DNA of 64,000 nucleotides from Ascarosepion bandense (taxonomy: Eukaryota; Mollusca; Cephalopoda; Sepiida; Sepiidae), in contig JBBBDQ010001942.1 in NCBI GenBank assembly GCA_037127315.1, forward strand, positions 1,281,001-1,345,000, written 5' to 3'. The notes under the pieces were generated by a model. The model did not search any database, was not told the DNA's origin, and was given only the letters and a program-made list of their open reading frames with translations. Both the position numbers and the translations under genes were made by a program. Of this stretch, positions 46,690 through 56,644 are shown piece after piece. The first letter of the stretch is position 1. Each line of letters opens with the position of its first letter.

Positions 46690-47110
46690 TAAAAACTCAC
46701 TGTATAACATTAACAAAAGAATCACTGTATAAAAGTAGCAATACGAATAGAATCACTGTATAATTGTACCATTTTCTTACAGAGTCACTGTATAATTGTA
46801 AGACTGTCTTTTAGAATCACTGTATAATAAAAATAACACAACAGACTCACTATATAATAGTAACTATTCTTTCTTATAGAATCACTGTATAATAAAAACA
46901 ATACCATACTAAAATATTACTGTATGAAAGTAGCTACACTTTGTCATAGTATCACTGTATAATCAAAAGAATATCATGCCAAAATATTACTGTATAAAAG
47001 TAAGTACACTTTCTTATAGAATCACTGTATAATGGTAAAAAAACAGTGCCACAGAATCACTGTATAAAAGTAATGACACTTTTTCTCAGAATCACTATAT
47101 AATATTAGCA
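46690..47110 (+). repeat. 35-bp minisatellite with 70-bp dimer order
   Basis: The core TCACTGTATAA (or TTACTGTAT) occurs at 46697, 46722, 46753, 46785, 46817, 46847, 46882, 46917, 46952, 46987, 47022, 47057 and 47092. Spacing is 25-32 bp at first, then exactly 35 bp for the last seven intervals. Between cores the sequence is diverged. Alternate units are more alike, giving a 70-bp higher order. Confidence 0.93.
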
Positions 47111-47619
47111 CCATCTTTTCAGAAACATTGTAACATCTAATAAATTCAAATGAGTAAAAAATGACAATTTTTTCCCTTTTTATAAAATGTATTTTATTAT
47201 AAATTCTATGAGTAAGTTCTTTTTTTTACTGAGACCATATACTCAATCAACCGATAAGATTTTAACTGATAAATGTTTAAAAACTTTGCCTTTAGATAAG
47301 AAAGTCAAATAAATTCAGCTGAAGCCAAACATTGGTGTGCTCCTCATTGATAATTGTATTAGTTTTCAAAAGATGACTGGTATATTGCGTGTTGGTCACA
47401 AGCCCAATAACATCAAAGAGAAAACTCTTTTGAACACTACCATCAAAAACATGTCACATCACACAGAATTAAAACATTTAATTCTTGTAAACAATAGAGA
47501 TTTGTTGGTCGATTCCCAGTTCCAACAAATCTCTATTAAAAATGTTTTATATCAAATAAGTAATAAGTATATCATATTTTAATATCTGATTAAACCTATG
47601 TATCAAGCATGTGCGTGTG
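47111..47619. other. Unassigned sequence with a short inverted repeat
   Basis: At 47505-47540 AATAGAGATTTGTTGG meets its reverse complement CCAACAAATCTCTATT, a short hairpin. The ORF at 47337-47582 has no recognisable domain. Confidence 0.6.
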
Positions 47620-48340
47620 GGAAAAAGTGTATGAGTGGAAGTAAACCCATTTCAGCCTTTTCACAATAGTGTCTGGGCATGATAAAAATCTGATACAGTC
47701 ACTGGGAAGTGTTCTAACAGAAGACAGAAAGTGTGACACAGAGATTCCAAAGGTGAATTGGCATGGCGAAGGACACATTCTAAAAGCTGAGTAAAGTATT
47801 AAGACACTGGAATCTTTCACTAGAAACAAAGAAAAGAATACTAGATTGTTATGTGATGTCAGTTTTTTAATATGATTGTGAATGCTGGACAATATCCTCA
47901 AAGATGAAGAAAAAACTTGAATCAGTAGAAATGTGGGTCTACAGAAGGATGCAGATATCGTGGACTGAGCATGTGAGCAATGATAAGGTTTTGAAAAAGA
48001 TGGAAACAAAAAGGAAATTAATATTGAGCATCAGGAAGAGACAACTAAAGTTCCTGGGACATGCAATGAGGAAGGAGGGCTTGGAGAACCTGAAACTAAC
48101 AGGCCAGATAGAGGGGAAAAGAGACAGAGGAAAGCAGTGGATAACATATTTAAAGAGCCTGAGCAGGTGGATGACAGAACTGGGGTTGCATGGTGTCACA
48201 GGAGAAAGTGTGCTCAGAGCCACCAGGAATAGGGAGACGTGGAAAGCTATGATCGCCTACGTCCTGAAAGAACAGGGCACAAAGAAGAAGAAGAAGAAAA
48301 AGAAGAAGAAGAAGAAGTTGGTCGGTTCTGATAAACATTA
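47620..48340 (+). pseudogene. LINE-F, best-preserved 3' ORF end
   Basis: The open frame 47904-48344 covers KKLESVEMWVYRRM, WTEHVSNDKVLKKMETKRKL, SIRKRQLKFLGHAMRKEGLE, LTGQIEGKRDRGKQWITYLK, GLHGVTGESVLRATRNRETW and KAMIAYVLKEQGT, then an AAG-repeat tail. The 5' part back to about 47700 matches but is frameshifted (a GSVLTEDRKCDTEI-like block near 47710). This is the C-terminal non-catalytic region of an F52C9.6-like LINE polyprotein; the RT active site is not included. Confidence 0.88.
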
Positions 48341-48374
48341 TTAAAAAACACTCTAAAATATTTCAATAACAATA

Positions 48375-48722
48375 ATTGGAGTAGATAGACTAAACTATCG
48401 CCCGGTTCACACTCCATCCACGTCTATTGAACAGGTGAAGAGGCTCATCCCTTGTTCACTGTTTAGGATGTGCTTTCCGGATTTCTCTTTTCACTCTTTT
48501 CTTTTTTTTTTTTTCAACTGGAGTAGATAGACCAAACTATCGCCCGGTTCACACTCCACCCACATCTATTAAACAAGTGAAGAGGCTCATACATTGTTCC
48601 CTGTTTAGAGTGTGGTTTCCGGCTTTCTCCTTTCCAATCTTTTCACTCTTACGTAGCCCCATGCGCATCAGTGGCGTTACCGCCTTGCTGGGGGTGATAT
48701 GATTAAAATAAAAAACAAAAAA
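48375..48722 (+). mobile_element. LINE-J 3' UTR with internal duplication
   Basis: The block GGAGTAGATAGA.CAAACTAT, CACACTCCA.CCAC and GAAGAGGCTCAT occurs twice, 48376-48500 and 48520-48645. It is followed by the family 3' end (GCATCAGTGGCGTTACCGCC, GGGGGTGATATGATTAAA) and an A-rich tail. Confidence 0.8.
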
Positions 48723-49130
48723 AATTCCTGTAACTGCTTTTTAATGCATTGTGTTCATCTGTCGCTGTTGAGGTATTTAATTTTACGGGTTTTTCTATTT
48801 CAGACGTTAGACATACGAGAGAATCATCGTCGTCTCAATCTTCTCTCCATTTCATTCTTTCAATGAAACCATATAGCATCTCTGGCGTGTCTTTTCCATT
48901 TTTACTAGTGTTTAAAATGGAATAGCTATTTACGAGTTATTTGCAGGGCCTAATATACATGCTAACTAAAAAATACTAGCTAATGAACAAAGAAACGGCA
49001 GTATCGTATGCAAATGAAGAGACCAGTATATATAGAGAATACTTGGAGAAGTAGAATAGAAAATGACTTGTCGTCACAGAGAAAACGCTGTGCTATGGTT
49101 ACTGCTACTCACACTGATATAAACGTAACA
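48723..49130. other. Leader-like sequence before Gypsy gag
   Basis: No LTR copy or gene recognised. It may include the lost 5' part of the Gypsy element. Confidence 0.4.
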
Positions 49131-51033
49131 ATGGCGTCCCCAATAGAATCCATGATTTCACTGAACGACTATGAGTAGGCAGAAACATGGATGAGAACTT
49201 TTGCAGCATTTGCAAGAATAAAGAAATTAAAAGATTCGAAGACCGATGGGGGAGAAAACGAGATAACTGATTTATTTCCTGCTACAGTGGGTGTGGTGAT
49301 ACCGAGCAAAAGCGATGGACCGGATGTTTGCTCTATAACGACCACCAAGCAAATGACTAAAAGTCGTCTGTGCGCAGGTGGGTCCGCGCAGTGTTCCGGT
49401 TGAAAAATAAAAATTTATCAAATATTAAATTTCCATTTCGCGAGCCTACGCGAATTTTATTTATCAGCTAATGGGAAGCCCAGAATCAAATACAAGTGTG
49501 AAATCCCAAACGAGCTGCTGTGATCGAAAAAGAAGTTATAAAAAGCGGATACAGACAGATCCCAGCAGGCAGAACTCGAGGAGAAGAGTGTAATCAATAT
49601 CCCCTTGACTTAAGTCAAGCAGCTACTACGCTTGCCTCTTTCCTTCTCCCCTGTCTCAAAACTACTTACTGACCTAAGGAGTGACTACATCAAAGACATT
49701 CCTCACTTACACGCAGCCCAAATTCCTAAGCCTTTAATCTCTTTCAGCATTTTATTCGTCATGAACATTTTAACCTCCGTTGGACCTAGATTCAAGTATT
49801 ACTTTAATTGTAAAAACATAATTGATATGTGTATATATAAAAATGTCATTTTTCAACTCAATTTGCTTTCTTGATTTTAAAATCATTTTTACTTAGTGGG
49901 CTATCTTCAACAAGGCCAAATTCCGTTAACCTGCAACAGTATACAACTACCCCTCACTACAACCAGAAAAAGAATAGATAAGCAACCCACTATATGGGAT
50001 GCGAAGCTGTGAAGAAAATTTCGACAACGAGGGAGTTCGAAGAATTGACATTTGAGTATATCGCGAAAGACTAAAAGAAGAACACAAGAACAAAAAAAGA
50101 AAAAAAGGTAATAGAAAGAACCATGTTTTTGGAAGCAAGACAAGCACCACAGGAATCTATTATGCAATACTTACATAGGATTGAAAGAACGAATAAAAGT
50201 ATTGTAATTTTGAAAACTTGGGAACACACGAAATGACTACAGAAATGAATTAATTATTCTTAGATTAATTGAAAGCTTGCAAGACCAAAACCACAAGCGC
50301 AAAATATTAGAATATCTGCAGAGTAGCAGAATGACTTGGAAGCTAGCGTCTAGGTTTTGCAACAATTAAAGTCGATTAGAGAATTTAACCAACCAAAAGA
50401 AGAATTCAAGACATATAGGACGAGCACTACTAGTCTAAATCCATAATTAAATGTAAATATTGTGGAAAAAGTCATATGAGAGATAAGTATAAATTACCAG
50501 CTTTGGGAAAAACATGCTTAAATTTAAAAAGAAATTTTCAGAACGTATGAAAATACAAAAAGCAAATATGTAAAAACTGTTAAAAACCCCGAAGAAGAAG
50601 AAGAAGCTGGAGTGTTTATAATGACTACACAAAAAAAGAGATAGTGAAAAAAAGGATAAATAGCCACGTATTTGGCATGCAAGTTGATATGGGCATTGAA
50701 ATTATTAACTGATTTCTTGATAGAATTAGAACGACCAAAATTAAGAAAAAGCAGCGTACAATTAAAAACAATTTCATGGAACGACCATAAAAACAATGGG
50801 CACATTTCAAGGCAATTTTGAAACTGATAAATGTTTTGAAATAATTCCCATTAGAGTTGTAGCATGCAAAATAGCAAAAAAGATCACGGAATTTTAGAAA
50901 ATGATGCATTCAAAGTAGACACAGCGAGACTAATCAATTCCATGAAAGCAGAAAGAAATGCAGTAGGATTGTTGAAAGGCTATAAAGCAATTATTTGACT
51001 AAAGTAAAACTATCACCCAAAATATATAGAGCC
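49131..51033 (+). pseudogene. Gypsy gag/protease relic, split by a solo LTR
   Basis: A start-like ATG at 49131 gives MASPIESMISLNDYE, one stop, then WMRTFAAFARIKKLKD and ENEITDLF. The frame is cut at 49291 by a 703-bp LTR and resumes at 49995 with EAVKKISTTREFEELTFE. Further on, in shifting frames, come MFLEARQAPQESIMQYLHRI, a zinc-knuckle remnant (CKYCGKSH...GKTC, about 50455-50520) and a protease-like VDMGIEIIN near 50685. The segment ends at AFKVDTARLINSMKAERNA and KGYKAII just before LTR2. RT, RNase H and integrase are absent. Many stops; non-functional. This order (gag, CCHC-type finger, aspartic protease) is that of Gypsy-type elements. Confidence 0.8.
49292..49994 (+). mobile_element. 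LTR1: solo LTR inserted in gag, 4-bp TSD
   Basis: Starts TGTGGTGATACCGAGC and ends CCCACTATA. The duplication TGGG is at 49288-49291 and 49995-49998; removing the LTR and one copy joins gag in frame. TTATAAAAAGCGG near 49537 is TATA-like. The family is shared with LTR2 and LTR3. Confidence 0.88.
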
Positions 51034-51766
51034 TGTGGTGATACCGAGCAAAAGCGGTGGACCGGATGTTTGCGCTTTCACGACCAAAAAGCAAATGACC
51101 AAAAGTCGTCGCTGCACCGCCGGCCCCGCGCAGATGTTCCGGTTGAAAACTAAAAAATAATTAAATATTAAATTTCCAGTTCGCGAGCCTACGCGAATTT
51201 TATTTATCGGCCAATGGGAAGCCCAGAATCAAAACGAATATAAATTCCCAAATGATCACCTGCGATCCAAAAAGCCGAAATAAAAACCGACACAGAAAGC
51301 ATCGCCAGGCAGACCGACTCGAGAAGAGAGTAATTAGTATCTCCCTTGACCCCAAGTCAAGCGGCTTACTACGCTCGCTTCCCTTACCTCTTTCCTTCTT
51401 CTCTGCCTCAAAAACTACTTACTGACCTAAGGAGCGAATACATCAAAGACATTCCTTACTTACACGCTTCGAAATTCCTAAGCATTAATTCTCTTTCAGC
51501 ATTTTATTGCCATGAAGATTTTAACCTCCGTTGGACCTATACTTCATGTATTACTTCAATTGTAAAAACATTAATTGATATGTGTATATATAAAATGCTA
51601 TTTTTCTACTCAAATTGCCTTTCTTGATTTGTAATCATTTTATGACTTAAGGTAGGCTATCTACAACAAGGCCAAATTCCGTTAACCTGAAACAGTATAC
51701 AACTACCCTTCACTAAAACGGACTCTCCACTACTAACAGAAAAGAATAGATAAGCCACCCGCTATG
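51034..51766 (+). mobile_element. LTR2 of the same family
   Basis: Starts TGTGGTGATACCGAGC and runs to about CACCCGCTATG. It directly follows the end of the gag/protease relic. Confidence 0.85.
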
Positions 51767-51860
51767 CCATGAAAGCAGAAAGAAATGCAGTATGATTGTT
51801 GAAAGGTTATAAAGCAATTATTTGACTAAAGTAAAACTATCACCCAAAATATATAGAACC
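51767..51860 (+). repeat. Duplicated internal tail between LTR2 and LTR3
   Basis: About 95 bp nearly identical to 50940-51033 (ATGAAAGCAGAAAGAAATGC, AAAACTATCACCCAAAATAT). It shows that the unit 'internal tail plus LTR' was duplicated. Confidence 0.9.
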
Positions 51861-52522
51861 AAAAAAGGGATGGACCGGATGTTTGCTCTATAACGACCAG
51901 AAAGCAAATAAACAAAAGTCGTCTCTGCGCAGGTAGATTCGCGCAGATGTTCCGGTTGAAAAATAAAAATTAATCAAATATCAAATTTCCATTTCCCGAG
52001 CCTACGCGAATTTTATTTACCAGCCAATGGGAAGCCCAGAATCAAATACAAGTGTGAAATCCCAAAACGAGCTGCTTTTGATCCAAAAGCAGATATAAAA
52101 AGCGGATACAGACAAGACCCCAGCGGCTACTTCTCCCCTGTCTGAAAACTACTTACTGACCTAAGGAGCGACTACTTTAAAGACATTCTTCACATACCTT
52201 CGCTCCCAAATTCCTAAGCCTTTAATCTCTTTCAGCATTTTATTCGTCATGAACATTTTAACCTCCGTTGGACTTATAGTCAACTATTATTTTAATTGTA
52301 AAAACATTAATTGATATGTGTATATATAAATGTTATTCTCAACTCAAATTGCTTTTCTTGATTTTATAATCATTTTATGACTTATAGTGGGCCACAAGGC
52401 CAAATGACTTATAGTCTACCACAAGGCCAAATTCCGTTAACCTGCAACAATATACAACTACCCTTCTCTTGAACGGACTCCCACTACTAACGGAAAAAGA
52501 ATAGATAAGCAACCCGCTATAA
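51861..52522 (+). mobile_element. LTR3, 5'-clipped
   Basis: Lacks the first bases (begins near GGGATGGACCGGATGTTTGC), then follows the family with internal deletions. TATAAAAAGCGG near 52093. Ends near AACCCGCTATA. 52400-52440 carries a small tandem duplication (GACTTATAGT, CACAAGGCCAAAT). Confidence 0.85.
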
Positions 52523-53127
52523 GACAACCATGTCTGTAGTATGGGGGTTCTAAGGCGCGAATGTCCCATTTATCTCCGCATTTATAGCCACCTTTCAGGA
52601 GTGGCAGGACGAGGGGAAGGTGGAGGTTACATGATAAAAGACCTTACCCTCGTTAATAGTGGCAGCTTTTTTTTTTTTTTATAGAGATCTATTTTGTTAC
52701 CTGACCTAAGCGGAGAGGGTCGCAAAGGAAGGACATTTTCTTTTGCAACTCGGCTCATTCTGATAGATCGAATTAATTTTCGACATATTTTATAAATCCG
52801 TGTATCTGTCTATCATTCACTAATTAGTAAATAGAGTCATGGAGAGGTGATAGGAACCGGTAAAAAAAACTACCAAATAGAAATGTCGATAAAGAAAAGA
52901 ACAAAAAAATGAAGGTAGATGAAGGCGGGAAGCTGCTCAGAACCCGCCCACAAGAAATAAAACACATTGCCATGACTAGCTGCATTCAACGCCATTTTGG
53001 TAAATAAGCCTGTGGCTCAAAACAAAAATAAGTTCAAGATTTTCCAAAAGTAAAATGTCAGCAGGTTTTGTTTCCGAGCACACCTGTCATTCTCAGTCTC
53101 ATCTCTGTGTTAAAAGTTCGTTCAAAT
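52523..53127. other. Unassigned sequence
   Basis: T-rich run near 52667. No gene. Confidence 0.5.
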
Positions 53128-53136
53128 ATATACATA

Positions 53137-53198
<62 letters not shown>
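53128..53198. repeat. (TA)n microsatellite
   Basis: TA tract interrupted by ATACAT. It borders the FB element, as in the copy at 1572-1604. Confidence 0.95.
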
Positions 53199-53206
<8 letters not shown>

Positions 53207-53520
53207 AACTTATCACTATACTCGTTTCGAAAAGCCCTCCGAGTATATACGCAGAAGGATAAATGGATGTAAAAAAAGAAAGAGCTAAGCACGTGAACAT
53301 CAGTCAAAGTACGTAGCCGAAAGAAAAAATACCGAGACGAGTAATCTATAACAGAAAAGCGCTCAGTACGTAAGCAGAGCAGACAAAATAGAAAACCTAA
53401 TAAGCCAATAAACCTACCTAGGTTTCACCTAACTGGATCTTCATGAAAGAGCCAGCCTTCCCTGAAGATCCAGTTAGGTGAAACCTAGGTAGGTTTGTTG
53501 GCTCTTTAGGTTATCTATTA
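53199..53520 (+). mobile_element. Foldback-type repeat FB, copy 2
   Basis: Aligns with 1643-1966 along its length (AAAGAAAGAGCTAAGCAC, GAACATCAGTCAAAGTA, ACGAGTAA). It ends in a long hairpin, 53394-53445 with 53461-53512, including CCTAGGTTTCACCTAAC and its complement. Less decayed than copy 1 in the first part. TA/GT tract follows. Confidence 0.75.
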
Positions 53521-53524
53521 TATC

Positions 53525-53530
53525 TATATC

Positions 53531-53608
<78 letters not shown>
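53525..53608. repeat. TA/GT compound microsatellite
   Basis: TA run then a long GT run. Confidence 0.97.
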
Positions 53609-53609
<1 letters not shown>

Positions 53610-53611
<2 letters not shown>

Positions 53612-53990
53612 TAATAAATATACACAAAAGGGCACAGCCATGTATAATAATATTTTTCAGGTATTAATAAAACAGTGCTCAATGTAGCATGAACAGAGCT
53701 ATTATATTAATAAATGTACATATTTTTCTACGTCGATGGCACGACTCGGAGTTTCATGCGTTATGCAATCATCAGGTGCATGTTACAAACTGGCTGTTTA
53801 ATAGATTTAAATATAAGTTCACTTGATGTTCATGGGAGTTAAATCTTATGATTCTAGGTTACTGTTTTTTTAACATATCAAGAGGAAAATTTAAATACAC
53901 ATGGAGATAAAAATGAAAATGAAAATTATGTGTCATCGACGTAGGACAATATATAATGAATTAGCTCACTCTGGCTATTGGGCGTATATA
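53610..53990 (-). mobile_element. Ribozyme-bearing element, probably a Penelope-type terminal repeat
   Basis: Holds a complete hammerhead on the minus strand (53739-53779). The word TCATCGACGTAG occurs on the plus strand at 53935 and, as GCCATCGACGTAG, on the minus strand near 53730, so the region has inverted parts. No RT or GIY-YIG coding is seen here; assignment to a Penelope-like terminus is inference from the ribozyme. Confidence 0.45.
53739..53779 (-). ncRNA. Hammerhead ribozyme (minus strand)
   Basis: Stem I GCAC (53779-53776) pairs with GTGC (53742-53739). Core CTGATGA is 53775-53769. Stem II is TGC/GCA closed by a short loop, with a T-T mismatch at its base where G-C is usual. GAA is followed by stem III ACT/AGT with a 3-base loop. 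The cleavable residue is C at 53743, after AGT. All invariant core residues are present. Stems are short, as in the minimal hammerheads of Penelope-like elements. Confidence 0.75.
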
Positions 53991-54005
53991 ATGATAATAT
54001 ACACG

Positions 54006-54175
54006 CTAAAAAGTATGCGTTCTTCTACCGAGCACCCATAGTCCAGAGGTAGAATTGCCGAGTGACGCCAATTCGGTCGGGTTTCAATCCTGGGTTAAAA
54101 AGCATTCGGAGTCTAACCGTACTGATGAGCTGTGATACAGCGAAACAGATCTGTCTGCGGATGACTATATATATA
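54006..54175 (+). mobile_element. Hammerhead SINE (tRNA-derived), copy 1
   Basis: A tRNA-like head from about 54032 has A box TAGTCCAGAGG (54039-54049) and B box GGTTTCAATCC (54080-54090), spaced as in tRNA genes. A short linker leads to a hammerhead (54117-54160) and a (TA)n tail. About 25 bp upstream of the head (CTAAAAAGT.TGC, CTTCTACC) is shared with copy 2, so the unit starts before the tRNA part or the two share a leader. Expected to be transcribed by RNA polymerase III and to self-cleave. Comparable architecture is known from schistosome SINE-like hammerhead repeats. Confidence 0.85.
54117..54160 (+). ncRNA. Hammerhead ribozyme, canonical core, in a SINE
   Basis: Stem I CCGTA (54117-54121) pairs with TGCGG (54156-54160), including one G-T. 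Core CTGATGA 54122-54128. Stem II GCTGT/ACAGC (54129-54133, 54137-54141), loop GAT. GAA 54142-54144. Stem III ACAG/CTGT (54145-54148, 54151-54154), loop AT. The scissile site follows C54155 (GTC). Every conserved core residue is present and every stem is fully paired, so self-cleavage of the RNA is expected. Open end at stem I makes it type I. Confidence 0.93.
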
Positions 54176-54512
54176 TGTTTCCTTAAGTTTTTTTTTATAA
54201 TTTGTTTCTAGTGGTTATGAGATTAAGTCTTGTTTAGGCAACTCGCTGTGAGATCCGAAAGAAATAATCTTGACTAGCAACAACGAGAACTTTTTACTCA
54301 CTTATTTAAGACATCTAGACAAGTTTCTAGATGCCTTAAACAAAGAATAAGTATTATTGTATTATTTACTTCACAACACCCACCTTTTAAGAATTCTTTT
54401 TATTGATAAATATTTATTTTTTATTAGTATTCTTCACACCTCTTTCTGGCAAGTTCGACAACGTACTGAATATTGTTTTTTTACGTTTTTGGTCAACCTC
54501 TAGTTTTTCAGT
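54176..54512. other. Unassigned sequence, possible mariner remainder
   Basis: Contains an imperfect inverted pair around TCTAGA.AAGTTTCTAGA (54305-54335). It may contain distal mariner sequence beyond the SINE-A insertion. Confidence 0.4.
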
Positions 54513-54745
54513 CAGTCAGTTAAGTGCCATACGTGAAACACGCTTGGGCGATCATGTCTCTTTCGAGACATGACTGACTGGACAGAAGATTATCCCGCAG
54601 TAGGTTTCCATTGCTTTCTGTGGTAGACTGGTTGCCAGCCAAGGCTATAGAACCCAATCTGTCCTGTTATTTAACCCATAACTGGAAGGAAGAGACTGAT
54701 TAATACCTTTCCCAAGGGTATTTGCGCGTAAGTGAATGCAATGAT
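54513..54745 (-). mobile_element. SINE-A, 5'-truncated, next to a mariner relic
   Basis: The CAGTCAGTCAGTTAAGTGCC end and GGCTATAGAACCC core are present. The head with A and B boxes is missing. Confidence 0.88.
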
Positions 54746-55310
54746 ACTGAGTACGTATTTAGTACGTTTCCTTTTTCTGGTAATCGTGCTTGTGCGTTCA
54801 TCGAATTTTTCAGGTGTTAGTACATCAAATGTATCATAGAGTAATTGCGTAGGTTTTTTCTTTCTTCAGTAAAACTTTTTTTTAACTGATTACAATGTAT
54901 TTTGTGTTCCCAGTTTTCCTTATAACATATATTAAAATTTTTACCATTGAGATGATTTTGAAAAGACCTGAATAAATGAAAATTCGGAGGAGCAATGTCT
55001 AGTGAATAGGGCGGATAGGGTTACACATTCCAGACAAGCTACAAAAATTTTTGCCGGGTCACCAAAGAAACGTAAGGTCTGGTATTATCCTGATGAAAAA
55101 CAAAACCTTTCATGTTTACCAATTCTGGGTGATATTTTTTAATTGCAGCCTTTAATTCGTTCAGTTGCAAGTAATACTTTTCGGAATGAATTGACTGGTT
55201 ACTTAACAGAAGCTAGTAATAAAGGATTTTTCCAGTGCCACCAGATGCACAGCATGACTTTCTTAAGATGAAGACCTATTTTTGCGGGAGCTAAAATTGG
55301 CTCATATCTC
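54746..55310 (-). pseudogene. Mariner transposase relic with DxD-type catalytic block
   Basis: The minus strand reads VNMKGFVFHQDNTRPYVSLV near 55110, TRQKF, then YPPYSLDIAPPNFHLFRSFQ near 55010 and LNGKNF. These are the second and third catalytic regions of mariner-type transposases (HQDN.RPH and SPDLAP.D), with changes at the third acidic position and several stops. The N-terminal part is missing on the right, where the 54-bp satellite begins. Dead copy. Confidence 0.8.
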
Positions 55311-55314
55311 TTAT

Positions 55315-56215
55315 GTCACATTCACTGAGCTCGGCTTTGTCTAACTCAGTATCAGATCACAAGGACCAAATACTTTCACCGAGCTCGGTTTTGTCTGGCT
55401 CAGTATCAGATCACCAGGATCAAATACTTTCACTGAATTGATTTTGTCTGTCACAGTATCAGATCACCAAGATCAAATAATTTCATTGAACTTGGCTATG
55501 GCTGGCACAGTATCAGATCACAAGGACCAAATACTTTCACCGAGCTCGGTTTTGTCTGGCTCAATATCAGATCACCGGGACTAAATATTTTCACTGAGCT
55601 CTGCTTTGTCTGACTCAGTATCAGATCACCGGGATCAAATACTTTCACTGAGCTCGGCTTTGTCTGATTTAGTATCAGATAACTAGAATCAAATACTTTC
55701 ACTGAGCTCGGCTTTGTTTGACTCAGTATCAGATCACCAGGACCAAATACTTTCACTGATTTCGGCTTTGTCTGGCTCAGTATCAGATCACCAGGATCAA
55801 ATACTTTCACTGAATTGGCTTTGTCTGGCACAGTATTAGATCACCAAGATCAAATAATTTCATTGAACTTGGCTATGGCTGGCACAGTATCAGATCACCA
55901 GGATCAAATACTTTCACTTAGCTCGGCTTTGTTTGACTCAGTATCAGATAACCAGGACCAAATACTTTCACTGAGCTCGGCTTTGTTTGACTTAGTATCA
56001 GATCACTAGAATCAAATACTTTCACTGAGCTCGGCTTTGACTCAGTATCAGATCACCAGGACCAAATACTTTCACTGATCTCGGTTTTGTCTTGCTCAGT
56101 ATCAGATCACCAGGACCAAATACTTTCACTGATTTCGGCTTTGTCTGGCTCAGTATCAGATCACCAGGACCAAATACTTTCACTGAACTCAGCTTTGGAT
56201 CAAAATCAGATAAAC
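55315..56215 (+). repeat. 54-bp satellite, about 17 units
   Basis: Unit: CTCAGTATCAGATCACCAGG, then A(T/C)CAAATACTTTCACTGA and GCTCGGCTTTGTCTG. 54 is a multiple of three, so frames stay open across it (minus-strand ORF 55496-55831 with an 18-residue period); I see no sign of selection. Three further units are at 59692-59860. Confidence 0.96.
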
Positions 56216-56644
56216 ACTATTTAGTATGAAGAAATATTTTTAAATAACAAAATGCATAACATAAGTTTTTTCCATTTTATCACTAAACATTGCTAGCCTC
56301 TCACAACTCTATAACGATTACTATGACAAATGTTCAAACAAGCTACATTCCTTAGTTCCACCAGTTCAGACTTTTACATCTAGGACACGCCATGCAATGT
56401 TCACATAATTCAATCATTCCCATTTCTTTCGTAATCCTTTGGTAAGTGGAAAGATCCACTTAGGCAGCTTATTCCCAGAACTGTAATTTTGTGGAACAGA
56501 CTTCCGAGATGCACTTCCTGTTTCCTTATAACAATTTTATTGAATAATCCACTACCTTGAGTGGCTCTTGGGCTTAGTATTGTGTGAGCTAATGTAGTTT
56601 TTTTTAAATTACTTATTATTAATTTAATATGCTTTATTAATTTT
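56216..56644. other. Unassigned sequence, start of LINE-J tail
   Basis: No gene. Confidence 0.5.

Noticed and set aside
46690..47110. CRISPR-like look (short repeat, diverged spacers, constant spacing)
   Set aside because: The genome is eukaryotic, no cas genes are present, repeats are imperfect and spacers are related to each other (70-bp order). It is a decayed minisatellite.
49292..51766. A complete LTR retrotransposon with paired LTRs
   Set aside because: LTR1 has its own TGGG duplication inside gag, so it is not the 5' LTR of the interior that follows; RT and integrase are also missing.
54032..54095. Possible functional tRNA gene
   Set aside because: A and B boxes are present, but the acceptor stem does not close and the sequence continues into a ribozyme; a second copy has the same structure. 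It is a SINE head.
55496..55831. 111-codon minus-strand ORF with an 18-residue repeat
   Set aside because: The 54-bp satellite is divisible by three, so frames stay open without selection. Neighbouring units contain indels and stops.
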